A stretch of DNA of 64,000 nucleotides from Pararge aegeria (Eukaryota; Arthropoda; Insecta; Lepidoptera; Nymphalidae): positions 11,922,001 through 11,986,000 of the forward strand of contig NC_053189.1 in NCBI RefSeq assembly GCF_905163445.1. Reading direction: 5' to 3'. The stretch's first letter is position 1; every line of letters begins with the position of its first letter. A program made the translations under genes and the position numbers. Positions 33,491-44,713 of this stretch are shown here, piece by piece. The notes under the pieces are model-generated. The model made no database searches and had not been told where the DNA came from. It saw nothing but the letters and a program-made list of their open reading frames with translations.

Positions 33491-33925
33491 AAAAATCTAC
33501 AAAAATCCAAATTCAAAATTCATTTATTTCAAGTAGGCTTACGTTATAAGCACTTTTGAAACGTCAAGTACGTATGTTTGTAGTGACTCTACCACCGGTT
33601 CGGAAAGCAGGTTCTACCGAGAAGAGCCGGCAAGAAACTCAGTAGTTGCTCTTTTCCAACATCAACATTTACAATAATTTTTCTATCTTGTGGGTGATGA
33701 GATGTCGCTGGCTGCTTCCAATCTTCCTTGTCATAAAGGAATTCATCAAATGTATAGTAACCTCGCTGTCGAAGATGTGTTTTTACACATTTTTTAAATA
33801 TATGTATTGGTAGGTTAAGAATTACCTTCGGAATCATGGTGTAAAAGCGTATAGTCAACCCCAAAAAACCTGCACCATTCGCAGACGATATGCAGATATC
33901 ACTAATTTATTTAACTGACGTTGTT
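33491..33925 (-). mobile_element. LINE 3' end, copy 2, with target duplication
   Basis: Minus-strand frame reads RFYTMIPKVILNLPIH, FKKCVKTHL, GYYTFDEFLYDKEDW, the end of a LINE reverse transcriptase. Its 3' UTR (CCGAACCGGTGGTAGAGTCA) and tail (CTACTTGAAATAAATGAATT) follow. It is flanked by CGAGGAAT at 33483-33490 and 33926-33933, an 8-bp target duplication, so 33491-33925 is a 5'-truncated insertion of about 435 bp into family D. It is the least decayed of three copies. Confidence 0.8.
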
Positions 33926-33981
33926 CGAGGAATTTAAAAAAAACGTAATAAACGCGTACGAATAACGCGGGCAACAACTAG
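33926..33981 (+). mobile_element. Family D element, right half
   Basis: CGAGGAATTTAAAAAAAACG then AACGCGTACGAATAACGCGG GCAACAACTAGTA, the family D end, directly after the LINE insertion. Confidence 0.6.
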
Positions 33982-34912
33982 TAAGTTCAAAGATGTAAAA
34001 TTTAACCTAGTAGGTACTAGGTATCTAATTAAACAAGTATAGCAATGGGGCCATCAAATGCCGGTAGCGATCAACGCGGGTGTTCCAAATGCCGCTGAGG
34101 TATAGCACCTACCGTATACCTCTGTCCGCCGTCGAACGTCTTTACGATACAAGATAATAAGCTGCCAGACTACTTTCCTTACTTATAAGTGCAACCGGTA
34201 TAATTACGAAGAAAGCGGTTTTCTAGATAATGCATTGCAAGTCACCGCATAGAAGCGTGGGTGCAACCGCAATACTTACAAACCTACAAACATAATTTCG
34301 CTTTCGTATATTTTTAATTTTTTAAATGAACTTTCGACACATTAAACGTTTTAGTAATACCTCAACTACTGGAGTATTATCATTAGCTATTATTTTTCTA
34401 CTAGGCTTGTAAAATAATAATTATGAAACAAAGTTTACGTCTTATTTTTGTGTAGGTATAAAGTTTAATATTTTAATCGTTGCTATTTAACTTTTGAAGT
34501 AGCTCCAAGGCAGTAGGTAGGTAGGTAGGCATAGGTATGTACAATCCGTATGTCTCCCAATATCTAACGTTCATGATACTTCAATCGTATAGAATAAGAT
34601 GTCCCTATTTAAGTAATAAATGATTTCATGGAATATACGATTGTTTTAAATCTAAACTAAGGGAAAAGGTAAAAGGAGTACGGACAAGAACGTCCTCCGT
34701 GCTTCTGGGTACTAACATCTTCAGGCTGATTTGAAACAAGCGAATGCTCATTCTACTCCCACTCTATTAAATTAGTGTAAACAGACGTAGAGCATTATGT
34801 CGTTGTTCTGTCTGCGTTCATCAGATTCTATGGAATATTCTAAGAATGCTCGCTTGCTTGCAAACGGCACTAGAGCATGCGAACAGTTGCCTAGAGCTTT
34901 CTGGCATTTAAT
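33982..34912. other. Unique sequence left of fold-back element
   Basis: Includes a high-complexity patch 34040-34270 and TAGG run 34514-34529. 34730-34900 shares words with 35245-35330 (GAATGCTC, TTCTA), so the fold-back may have landed in an older repeat. Confidence 0.35.
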
Positions 34913-35116
34913 CAGTGGCGTGCATAGAGGGTATGCACAGGGTATTCAGATGATATAAAATGAAGAAAATCTTCAGTACGAGTTACAAATACATAAGGGT
35001 AGGCTTTTTATTATTATTACAATGCCTATCCCTAAGTTGTTTATAACTCGTACTGGAGATTTTCTTAATTTTATATCATCTGTATACCTTTTGCATACCC
35101 TCTATGCACGCCACTG
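34913..35116. mobile_element. hAT-like fold-back MITE, 204 bp
   Basis: Begins CAGTGGCGTGCATAGAGGGT and ends with its reverse complement. The arms pair for about 90 bp with about ten mismatches around a T/ATT-rich centre. CAGTG ends are typical of hAT transposons. No clean 8-bp duplication is visible (CATTTAAT left, GGCTTTTT right). No transposase. Confidence 0.75.
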
Positions 35117-36119
35117 GGCTTTTTCTTGCGTGCTCGCTCCCTGGAGCGGTCTCTACAAAGCGTTCTTATTTATGAAATGAGCATTTTTCCGGCTAATCTA
35201 AAATTCATCTAAGAATTCTAGCTCTTGGTTCTTATTCTTGCTCGTTGTTATTTTGGTGTAAACGCGGGAGACAAGCTTTCGTTTATACTGAGAGATCAAG
35301 AAAGAATGCTCTTATTCTAGCTCTAGCTATTTGTTCGTTTGGTCTAAACCCACCTTACTGTGACCATCAACCCCTCTGCCCAGCGATGTTTTTATGGGAA
35401 AACCCTTTTCGTTTACTCCCAGAATTGATAGGCAGGTAACCTGTATCTCCCGGTTCTATAACAGGGAGAATCCGATGTCGTATATAGCTCCAGATTTTAC
35501 CCATTTATTCCAAATTAGGATTTAGAGTTGCAAAGAGTTCTGTAAATAGGCAAGAAAATTGACGGGTGGATTGGAACTAATTACCTTTCAGCTTGCAGTC
35601 CGTCCCATAAATAAATGAGCTATTGTGGAACTAAAGCGATCACTAAGTGTATTGGAAAGGGAATTTATAACAATAATTAGGTTTACGTAAAGCCATGTTT
35701 AAAAACTTATATTATTAACCGCAATCAACTTAAGTCGTCTGTTTTAAAACACGAGCAATTTAATAGAATATTTCGTTTAGAATTTTATGGCTTTCCGTAC
35801 AAGAGGGGTGTAAGTGAAAACATATCGGAAGCGGGGAAATCCGTGCAATAACAATAACTCATACCTACAGTTTCACGCGCCCCCCGCTAGATGGCGCGCC
35901 GCGGACATAAGTAATCCATTTATTCTCGGGGTGCGCTTTATGTGGCGCACTCTTAAGCAAGGCTCATATTGTTTTATATTATTACTCTTAGTTAAATGTC
36001 GTAGGTTCGTGTTCAGACTGACGCTTTTAGGATTAAGAGAGGTTAGGTTTGTTTTACCTTCTTACTTACCTACCTATTAATAATGTGACTTTTATGTGAC
36101 TATAGGTACTAAAGTACAA
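35117..36119. other. Unique sequence
   Basis: At 35875-35950 a GC-rich patch contains CCCCCCGCTAGATGGCGCGC. The short plus frames at 35245 and 35814 show no domain. Confidence 0.3.
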
Positions 36120-36370
36120 TGGTAAATTAGACTAACCAGGCTTTTTGTTCAGGAATGTAGAGAAAACTGATACTGAGGGCTTGAGTTCCATTCCCGGTTC
36201 GGGCAAGAAGTCTTCCGGTGTGGAGTTTTTCTGTTGGGAAATAGTCAATACCGATTTAAAATTGGGATCCTGGGATCCTGGTTATCATGAATTATATTCG
36301 ATAATAATTATTAATCGGAACTTGTTCAGGTATGACGATTATTCTGATTCTGGTGTCTGGTACCTTTATT
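36120..36370 (+). mobile_element. tRNA-derived SINE-like repeat
   Basis: GAGTTCCATTCCCGGTTCGG is a damaged Pol III B box. Around it lie GAGAAAACTGATACTGAGGG, TTCCGGTGTGGAGTTTTTCT, GGGAAATAGTCAATACC and AAATTGGGATCCTGG, a series I know from lepidopteran SINEs. The 81-codon frame across it (36145-36390), with its apparent acceptor TTTTTGTTCAG, is therefore discounted. Confidence 0.5.
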
Positions 36371-36479
36371 TTAAAGCGGTACCCAATTGATTGTAGTTAA
36401 TAATATACTTAAGAAATACGAATTAAACCCTACCGACCCAGTAAGTCTTGTACTTCAAACTAGAAATTAAAAGCGGAAA

Positions 36480-36680
36480 TAAAGTGTATATATACACTGC
36501 GGTTTGCGAGCGAGAGGAACTCAAAGAATTTGCAAAGTCATTACAGCTGACAGAGGGGAATTTAGAAAGTTCCCGAGGCTTGGAATTTTGCGGATAAACG
36601 CTTTAATTGGATCGCTCGGGAATATTTTGTAATTGCAGCCCGCGGCTAAGGATTCCGGGCACCTTATAATTATAACGTCT
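36480..36680. promoter_or_regulatory. High-complexity island
   Basis: Repeat-free. TTTGCGAGCGAGAGGAACTC, CATTACAGCTGACAG (an E-box, CAGCTG), GCTTTAATTGGATCGC and GCAGCCCGCGGCTAAGG lie together. GCG(A/G)GCGAGAGGAACT recurs at 41535-41550. No frame. Candidate enhancer. Confidence 0.25.
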
Positions 36681-38304
36681 ACGGATACCTTTATTATTAA
36701 AATATTGTGAAGGCGGTTTCGCAGAATGTTAATTAAATTTTTGTTTTACTTTTAGCACTGCGTTTCACTATTAATATTCATGTAGGTACCTACTTGATTA
36801 AAATGAAAAACTAGCGAAAGAAGTCCTGTAGTATGTAAAAATTAAACGTTATTTTTACATTAAATCTTTTTATATACCTATAGCAGTCGGTACAAAAAAA
36901 TGTTCTATCTTCCAATATATTAACTTAAGGATATCATTTAAATTTGATTGATTTAAAATCTCATAAATTAAAATAGGATATTTTATTTCAGATTTATCTA
37001 GCTGTTTTGGGTAGCTTTTCAAATAACATATTTGGGTTTTGATGCGTGATTTTTGCATGGTCCTTGACTTTGCGCGGCATATGTAGGTATATGCCTTCTA
37101 ATTGTTACAACCTGGTAGGTAAAGGTAAAATAGGTAAGACTATTTTGCAGCATTAAAATTATTCATTTTACTTAATTAGGTAGGTAGGCAGAAAGGTACA
37201 TAGTTCTACGGAGGTGTGTTCAAACTTCAAAAGTCATTTAACCCGAGAAATTTGCAATTTTCCCTCGAAATCGAAGTATTTGGATCAAATGAAAGAGTTC
37301 CGGCCCGATAGTATCGGATAACAAAGAAAGTTTTTACGAGCCAACTTCTAGTTCTTAGATTCGACCCGAGTCTGCGTTTCCAATTTAAGGAAAGGTGGTA
37401 ATAAAATCTTTTACTTATCCGTGTATTTGCTGATTGTATGGACTTTAGTTACGATAAGTTACGTTAAAGTCTACGTATAAACTCTCTTTAGTCTACATAG
37501 GTACGAGTAGGGACGTACCTTAGTAGAGATCTTTCTTATCTAACCTTAGTTTATCAGAAGGATATCTTACTTTCGGATATCAAAATTTTAAATTACATAG
37601 AATATAAGATATAAATTGAGTTTTAAAAATATGAAGAAAATTTATTTTTGCGTTAGTTAGCCGGCTTATTGAATTGGAGAATGAAAAACTGAAGCTTGGC
37701 TATAGGTTAAGCTATATTTAGGACTTATCTAAATTTTGGCTATAGAGGCATAATCAAAAGAGTGAATTCTCAGTGCAATATAACTTCGATAACAGATATC
37801 TAACTTTTTTTTTTTTTTTTAACACCTACGCATTAGAAATAATAATGGTAAATACTAGATACTTATATCTTAACACGCGAAGCAACACGCGTTGCTAATA
37901 GGTATGTATGTTCACTCGTATTAAGTAAAACGAACAATAGCCTCTTATTTGAATAGCCCAACATCGTGTTAGTACATTTTTCCGAACACCTGAACCCATT
38001 TATTTTCATAGTAGTAAGGATATATCCAATCAAATTCGTTTCGGCTATTACAATATAATCCAACTGAATGCGGTAGGCGGACTTTATATATGAATTTAAA
38101 TTGGTACAGTCTATAATAATGTCTTTGAGAGATGCCGCACCCTAGCCCCTCATTTCTTTTCTTTTTATAATGTAATTTTCTTAAATCACCTCCGGTAGGT
38201 ACTCTTCAACCCTCCAACCTGTCTATTAACGTTGATGTTATACGCTGCGGGCGACAGAAAGGTGATATTTTTGCTTTTATCATACTCTTTTACAGTGATA
38301 ATTG
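36681..38304. other. Unique intronic sequence
   Basis: A T run at 37805-37821. No gene or named repeat. Confidence 0.35.
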
Positions 38305-38520
38305 ATCGCTAAGCAAATGGCTTATTGATGATAACCCTATACAAGCTTAGCAATACTTCGCAGGGCATGCAAGGAATACGTTCTACCTGCATAGTGTCGA
38401 TCTGTGGACATCAACCTGAGACGTATTTACATGTGATGTAGCCTGTAACACCGGCAATCATGCCCTTCAAACTGCAACACAGTAATGCTGCTTGGCTTCA
38501 GTTGAGAACTGAATACTGGA
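38305..38520 (-). mobile_element. Family B SINE, diverged
   Basis: ACTTCGCAGGGCATGCAAGG, GTGTCGATCTGTGGACATCA, CCGGCAATCATGCCCTTCAA and CACAGTAATGCTGCTTGGC match family B in reverse. Confidence 0.65.
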
Positions 38521-39430
38521 ATAAAGCTTTTTTAAGTAGGTACTCGTATGTAAATAAGACTAACAACTTTATAAAGTACAGAAGTTTCTTTGTATAACCT
38601 TCAGGTAGGGTACCTAAGTGAATCCAATAACGTTTTTCGTACAGTCGTTAGTGAAATGTTACGCTTAATTTGTCATACTTACAAAACGAAATAAATCACG
38701 CAATTAAACGAACAAGACTATAAATGTAATAAGTGCTTGTCACAATGTCAATAGCATTTTATTCATACCTAATTAAGGATTTCATTCCCTTTGATTTCAT
38801 TGCGCGGGCGCAACTAAGAACGGGCAACCGAGTCGGGTCGTTCAACCCAAACATCTGTTCCTATATTTTAGTCGGCAAGCCTATCGGACGGTTTGAATAA
38901 ATATCAACTTGCACTGCACTTGGCCTGTTATCTCGCTATTAGAATTCATTAGCCAGTAATAAAAATAAGTTTATCATACATTTATTGACTATGTTAACAC
39001 CTAATTTTCACCTGGTACCCATATGAAACTGAAATATAAACCTCGGATAAATAGTTATGTAACTTACACGTATAATGTGAAATCTACGTGATCTAATTGC
39101 GTAATCATAGGTAGTAATACATGGAGATTGGGAGGGATCTTAAGAAGCTTTTGTTGCAAATTAGGTATATCATTATTATTATTATTGTTTTATAATTGCA
39201 TGGCACGATATGGATAAAACTTTATACTAGCAATATCCGTCCAAGTTGAATGTCACATTATATTCAATTGAACTAACACCTATTATATGAAGTATATAAC
39301 ATAGGTATCTTGATAGCTAGATATCTTTATTGGTATATAATAGGTATTATGGATAAATAAATTATACCTACCTATGTTTTTTATTGGAAATAAAGTGAAC
39401 TTTTTGTTTAGTTGATGTGTATGTTGCTTT
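38521..39430. other. Unique intronic sequence
   Basis: A higher-complexity patch lies at 38790-38900 (GCGCGGGCGCAACTAAG). No gene. Confidence 0.35.
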
Positions 39431-39660
39431 GACAGCCGATTAGCGCAGTGGACAGCATTCCTGCTTTCTGAGTCCAAGGCCGATTCGATTCCCGCAACTG
39501 GAAAATGTTTGTATGATTAATATGAATGTTTTACAGTGTGTGGCTGTTTATATGTATATTATAATTATTTGTATACTATTCATAAAAATATTCACCTACC
39601 CATAACACAAACTAAGCTTCCTTGGGGCTACATGTGCGATGTTTATAATGTGTATTGTTA
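39431..39660 (+). mobile_element. Family E tRNA SINE, full length
   Basis: Head: AGCCGATTAGCGCAGTGGAC (A box) and GATTCGATTCCCGC (B box) 50 nt apart, as in a tRNA. Body: ACTGGAAAATGTTTGTATGA and TTCATAAAAATATTCACC. Tail: CCCATAACACAAACTAAGCT and CTTGGGGCTACATGTGCGAT. Direction agrees with Pol III transcription from left to right. Confidence 0.85.
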
Positions 39661-39672
39661 TAGTATAGTTAT

Positions 39673-39711
39673 TTACTATATAAATAGATACATTATATCT
39701 ATTTATATAAG
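39673..39711. repeat. AT hairpin after SINE
   Basis: TTACTATATAAATAGAT and ATCTATTTATATAAGTAA pair over about 16 bp with one or two mismatches, immediately after the family E SINE tail. Confidence 0.6.
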
Positions 39712-39939
39712 TAAGAAGGTGTTTTTGCCAACTAAATTAGGTGTATTTAGTTAGGATTATAGTTAGGAAGTAAAGTCAATATAACACGCCTAATCCTTGA
39801 ACTCTTTAAATGCTTAAATATCTGAGCTTTTTCTCAGTCTGCATTGCAATTAAATTTAAATTTTTTTTGACACGCTTCCAAATGCCAGTAAGTACGAAAG
39901 CGGTCGGTCATTCTTTAATCTGATATAATAATAGGGAGT

Positions 39940-40145
39940 GATAATGCCCATAGCTGTCCGCCATATTAACCTCTGAGTGGAATGCTCTGATTGGCGCTCA
40001 AAGCAACATGGTTGCCGTGTATTTATAAAAGGTGCCCGCTTCGTACGGACCCGTTTCTTTTGAAATACCCGATTACGTTCCTCGTACCGGTAATCGAAAT
40101 TAAACCTTATCACTATATGTTTAAGGCCACGTTTGGAATTCTTGA
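39940..40145 (+). promoter_or_regulatory. TATA/CCAAT core-promoter-like segment
   Basis: GTCCGCCATATTAACC (YY1-type), CTGATTGGCGC (a perfect inverted CCAAT box at about 39987-39997) and TATTTATAAAAGG (TATA at 40024) are spaced as in a core promoter. Downstream, ATG at 40110 opens ten codons to GAGT|GTAAGA, a fair donor at 40142. The ATG context is poor and no partner exon is known. Strand inferred from the TATA and donor. Confidence 0.3.
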
Positions 40146-40504
40146 GTGTAAGATGCCTCGTTATTATAAAAGTATTTTCATTTCTGAAAGTTAATAATAT
40201 ACATTGATTTTTATTTATATATGTTTTGTTCAGCTTGTTTATACCTATTATCTTATTTGGTTTTTCTTTTTACAAGATTCATAGAAAGCCTGATTAAAAT
40301 TTTATGTTTTTTTAATTTTTATAGAAATTCAATTATTAATAACACTTTTATTGTTTCTACAGCAAGCTAGGTGACGTAGCGACCCGTCCAAGTAAAACTA
40401 TAAACCTTAACATTTTTACATTTCAATTTTTAAAATTTAACATTTTAATTAAAAGGGAGAGAACCAAAACTATACGAGGTTTAATATATAATATGTATAT
40501 GTAA
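40146..40504. other. AT-rich intronic sequence
   Basis: Nothing recognised. Confidence 0.35.
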
Positions 40505-40690
40505 GCTATATAAAAGCAAAAGTGTGTTTGTTTGTTATCTATTATTTAACGCTGCACCGATCTTGATAAAATTTAAAACATATTATAGCTTGCATTCTGG
40601 AGATAGAAAAAGGGTTCTATTAAATTTTTATCGCCGAAATGGACACGATAAACGGTTCCGTAGGATTTAAAAAGAAGTGGATTAAATATT
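40505..40690 (+). mobile_element. Family D element, interior
   Basis: GTGTTTGTTTGTTATCTATT, AACGCTGCACCGATCTTGAT, TAGCTTGCATTCTGGAGATA and CGAAATGGACACGATAAACG GTTCCG are the usual interior of family D. Ends are lost. Confidence 0.6.
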
Positions 40691-41853
40691 GTATCAGGTT
40701 TATTAAAAAATTTGCTCTTATAGGTTACGACCTATGTAAAGCCTACCTATTTTACCCTAGTAGGTACCTAAAGTGGTCCTGTCTACCATGATAGGTTTTT
40801 TTTTTCAAATAAAGTTAAACATTTTGTTAACATCTATAGATAGTTGTGAGCGGTCGCGTCATGTCGCTTATTTTCATCCAGCGGGGAGTAAGATTTACGA
40901 GCACTTAGGCGTTCACCGATTCGGCACATTCAGTCTCCGCAAACATTACTGACAATCTTCTGTCTCGTTATTTTGCTGAATTAAATCGATTGTTTCTTGG
41001 AGGCGAATATCCCGTGGAAAATTCTACGTTTTATTGTTTTTGCCTGGAAAACAATAGGAAAACAGCAGGCGGCGTAAGATAATTATAATTATACTTACTT
41101 ATCTTCAACCACAAATAACTATTAATAAATAAAAAACAGAGTATGAAAGCCATCAGAACTCGAAGTAAAATCTAATGTGTGTATAATCAATAATAATCTT
41201 ATTTTGAAGATTATTTTCCGTTACCAAAATAACTATTTTCTTCTAGCTATACCTATAGGTATACCTACTTGGTGTTTACAACCCACCAACCTGTGTTAAA
41301 ACAATGCGGTGGATTTGTGCTTTACATCTCAGTGTAACAGTGGGACAACTAACTGACTATAATAATTTACCTACAAGAAAAGCCTTAATTGCGTAGGTAC
41401 TATATGTATAGACAGTAAATAATCATGTCCCTATATTGTAGAGGTATTCCAGTTCCTTCTGAGGACGTAAAACACTATGAGCTAAGAATTATTACGGTTA
41501 GGTAGTAACTTTAAAACGGTTGGTATGCAAACAGTGCGCGGGCGAGAGGAACTATATATTTTAACAGTTTCACAATTGGTAGCTTGTTGTCCGTCCTCAT
41601 ATATCTTTTAAAGTTTAAACAATGACGTCTGTTTGTGTTAATAGAAAGAGTCCCTTCTGTTTAGTGAAATTGTTAGCTATTTACAACCATTACGTTATTC
41701 AAATAATTAAAAATACTTAAATTGTTATTTAATTTAACCATCTAATAAGTATGCAACAAAAAAATTAAATAAAAAGGCTCTTAGAGGTCGGCACGAGTTT
41801 TTTCAAAAATCTCCTTTTATCAAATTATTAGTTATCCCTTTTGTCAAATTTTA
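40691..41853. other. Unique sequence, two better patches
   Basis: 40845-41060 and 41520-41640 are of higher complexity (GCGGTCGCGTCATGTCGC; GTGCGCGGGCGAGAGGAAC). No gene. Confidence 0.3.
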
Positions 41854-42128
41854 ATAAATAAATAAATATAGGTACTATGACAATGCACATATAGCCATTT
41901 AGCCAGAAAGTAAGCGAAGCTTGTGGTACCTACTGGTACGTACTGAGATAGCTGGTGAATACTTTTATGAATAGGTATAATACACATCAATACTTATAAT
42001 TCTTAAATAGATAAACATTCAGACACTGAAAAACTTCCATGTTCATCACACAAAAATTTCCAGTTGTGGGAATCGAACCCACGGCCTTGGACTCAGAAAG
42101 TCGCTGCCCACTGCGCCAACCGGCTGTC
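41854..42128 (-). mobile_element. Family E tRNA SINE, full length
   Basis: Read on the minus strand: GCCGGTTGGCGCAGTGGGCA (A box), GGGTTCGATTCCCACAAC (B box), TTCATAAAAGTATTCACC, then the AAGCTTCGCTTACTTTCTGG tail and an AT-rich end (AATAAATAAATAAATAT at 41854-41870 on the plus strand). Confidence 0.85.
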
Positions 42129-42589
42129 TTCTGTCATCATCTGTATTTCATAGTGAATTGTATCGAAGAGGCTGTTAGGTATGTAACCTATACTTATATA
42201 ATAAAAGAAGGATAGGGCCTATATAGTACTTGCGTTTATCATTCTGTGTTTAAACCAAGTTTTGTTATTTAGTCCAGTACCTACACGCTTTATAGGCACA
42301 ATCTAATATAATCCGGCTTCATTTAGTGAAGGTGCGGCCGGGCTTAGCCTGTCCTCGAGTTATCCAGGCCGGCAATTTAATAAATACCCGCCCAAAACAG
42401 TTCAGCAACTCATTGGGATCTCGACGAAATTACATGCTTAGAAACGTAGCCCGAGCATAAAACGTGTGGGGAAATAATTTTGTTTATAGGTACATTTTAA
42501 TTTGTAGCTTTTACATTCAATCCCAATATAAGTCACAGTATAATATATTATAAAGGTAAAGGCAGTAAAAGTGAGCGCAATAGTTTCGA
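42129..42589. other. Unique sequence
   Basis: A GC-richer patch lies at 42320-42380 (GTGCGGCCGGGCTTAGCC). No gene. Confidence 0.3.
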
Positions 42590-42850
42590 TTTTTAAAATT
42601 CAGTCAGTTTTCCCGGGGTGAAAAGTATCCTATGTCCAATTCTAGAATGCAGGTACAAAATTTTTGTAAAGATCGTGCATAGATAAGAAATCATAATTTT
42701 GAAAACGAACAGAGACCGTCCCCAGGTATATTTTTATTATATTTTATATTTTTTACAAGTTTATGTCCTTCTACGAGGTGTCCTGTGCAAAATTTCATCA
42801 AAATCGGTGCAGCGACCAAGCTGAACAATGTTAACATACGAGAAAACTAA
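42590..42850 (+). mobile_element. Family D-related element
   Basis: TTCCCGGGGTGAAAAGTATC, CTATGTCCAATTCT and AAATTTCATCAAAATCGGTG CAGCG are stock phrases of this lepidopteran repeat group. Confidence 0.55.
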
Positions 42851-43454
42851 CTTCTGATTAATACTTTTCTACCTGAAGCCTTTATTAGTACTTTTGAATG
42901 AAAAATATATTTTAAAAATATAAAAAAAGTTCACATTAATACCGTCGCTGGTTTACCCGCGATTCACACCATACATTTACACAATTATTTTATAGGACTG
43001 AATAGAATCTGTGTATTGCACAATGGTGTAACAAAGTCTACAGTTTACTTAATAACAAGCGTCACATTTTGAGTCATACCTACAAATATTTAAATATGCA
43101 TATCATCCAAGCAAACTTTAGCACAAAAAAGCTTTTCTAGAAAATCCAAATTGACAAATATCTCTCTCAGCGTGGCCCAATTTCGCCAAGTAATTCATTC
43201 ATATTCATACCCCTTTCACCCTTTGTTCCATGTTATGCAACCACGCTCTATTGTCCCCTTTGTAGCCCTTTTCTTTTGTTAATTTTTATTTCGCTATCTT
43301 AGCTTATTGTTATTCAAATAATTTAGAAATTTGAGTGTCAAGACAAATTGTTTGAACAATTGACCGACGCCCGTGTCTTTTAATCTATATATTTGCTAGG
43401 TTTTTGTAACTACTGCGTCTACGTAGTTACTCACATAAAATTCTATTGTGTTAA
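42851..43454. other. Unique intronic sequence
   Basis: Nothing recognised. Confidence 0.35.
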
Positions 43455-43740
43455 TAAGGGAAGTACCACACTGGTCTAATGGTTAGCAAGTTCAACTACG
43501 GATCACGACGTTTTCGGTTTGAGCCCGAGTTGGACCAAAATTAGTAGGTATTGAGTAATTCCACTAAAAAGTTTTCAGTTGCAGTCTGAAATTACTATAT
43601 GTGTAACCCTGCGCCTTAGATAGCCGTCGTTCCCAGTTTTTATTAACATAAAAATCAACAAAGCCCGCCAACCCTTATTAGAGCAGAGCTGTGGGTCAAT
43701 ACTTAAACCTCTCTCCTATGAGAGAAAATATTTTTCATTC
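43455..43740 (+). mobile_element. Family C tRNA SINE, full length
   Basis: Head: CACTGGTCTAATGGTTAGC (A box) and TTCGGTTTGAGCCCGAG (damaged B box) at tRNA spacing. Body: CAGTTGCAGTCTGAAATTAC. Tail: CCGCCAACCCTTATTAGAGC, AACCTCTCTCCTATGAGAG. It links the tRNA head to the tail fragments found across the window. Confidence 0.8.
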
Positions 43741-44713
43741 TGGTTCAGTGTTAAAAACAGTTCTTCTTACGCAACAATATATTTATTTCGGTAATACAAG
43801 TCAGAATGGGTTGGTGAAAATCTGAGACTTGGAACCTATCAAAAGGTATCCCCCGAAACTTCACTTAACAAAATATTATATATATCTTAGTGTAAATAGA
43901 TACCTTATACCTATATCGGTACACTGCGGTAGTCTTTCTATCAATGTAAATATTATGTTAATCTAAAACACTCCGCGCAGAAAATAGAATATTTGCCAGT
44001 AAAGGAGACGGTTTATCATCAAGGTTCTTATAAAGGCAAGATATCAGCGCTGAGTGAGTCCTGCAGAAAATGGCTTATTAGCATTTGAATGATAACAACT
44101 TGGACCCGACAGAACTGGTTTTTACACTTGCTGTATCAGATTAGGGCACTTTGAGTTTAATTGGAGTTTCAAGTGTCGGCGTTAAATGAAACCTTACGTG
44201 CACATTTTTATCAAATTGTTTTAAGTGCCGCTGGTTTCTCACGGGCAGTTTTATTAATAAAGTATTATTATTAAAAATACTTATTATTAATAAACTGTTA
44301 TTATTTTCGTTATAGTAGGTAACCTACCTATTTCAGGCTAAATAGTGCATTGAAATAGGCTTATACATGCCTACAATTTTGCCCTTTTGCACCAACACAT
44401 TTCCTACTTAGCTTAGCTTAGTCAGTTCTTATATTTCAACTCTACCTAGTTGAAATATACATAGATAGATATCATATAAGTACATATTATCTGCAAAATT
44501 TCATTTCACGGTTCAACTTTTTATGTACGTACTCATAGGATAATAGGATACTTACGGGTAGGCAACGGAACAATAGGTAGGTGGATACCAACCTACTGTT
44601 ATGTTTGGAATACATCATCATGTTTGCTTCGACTGTTGTAACATGGTGTATATGGTAATTTTGACTAATTAGACTAGATATTTTCATAAATATAATTTTA
44701 TATTTTTTTTCAG
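43741..44713. other. Unique sequence; candidate enhancer patch
   Basis: 44080-44240 is high-complexity with TTTAATTGGAGTTTCAAGTG (NK-2/homeodomain-like) and CAGATTAGGGC. An AT hairpin (TTATTAATAA arms) lies at 44250-44298. No gene. Confidence 0.3.

Noticed and set aside
36145..36390. 81-codon plus frame preceded by a branch point and TTTTTGTTCAG acceptor
   Set aside because: The DNA is a tRNA-derived SINE-like repeat with a visible B box, so both frame and splice signals are repeat content.
43455..43530. tRNA gene
   Set aside because: A and B boxes are present, but the stems are broken and a SINE body follows, so it is a SINE head. The same holds at 39431, 41854, 61071 and 62155.
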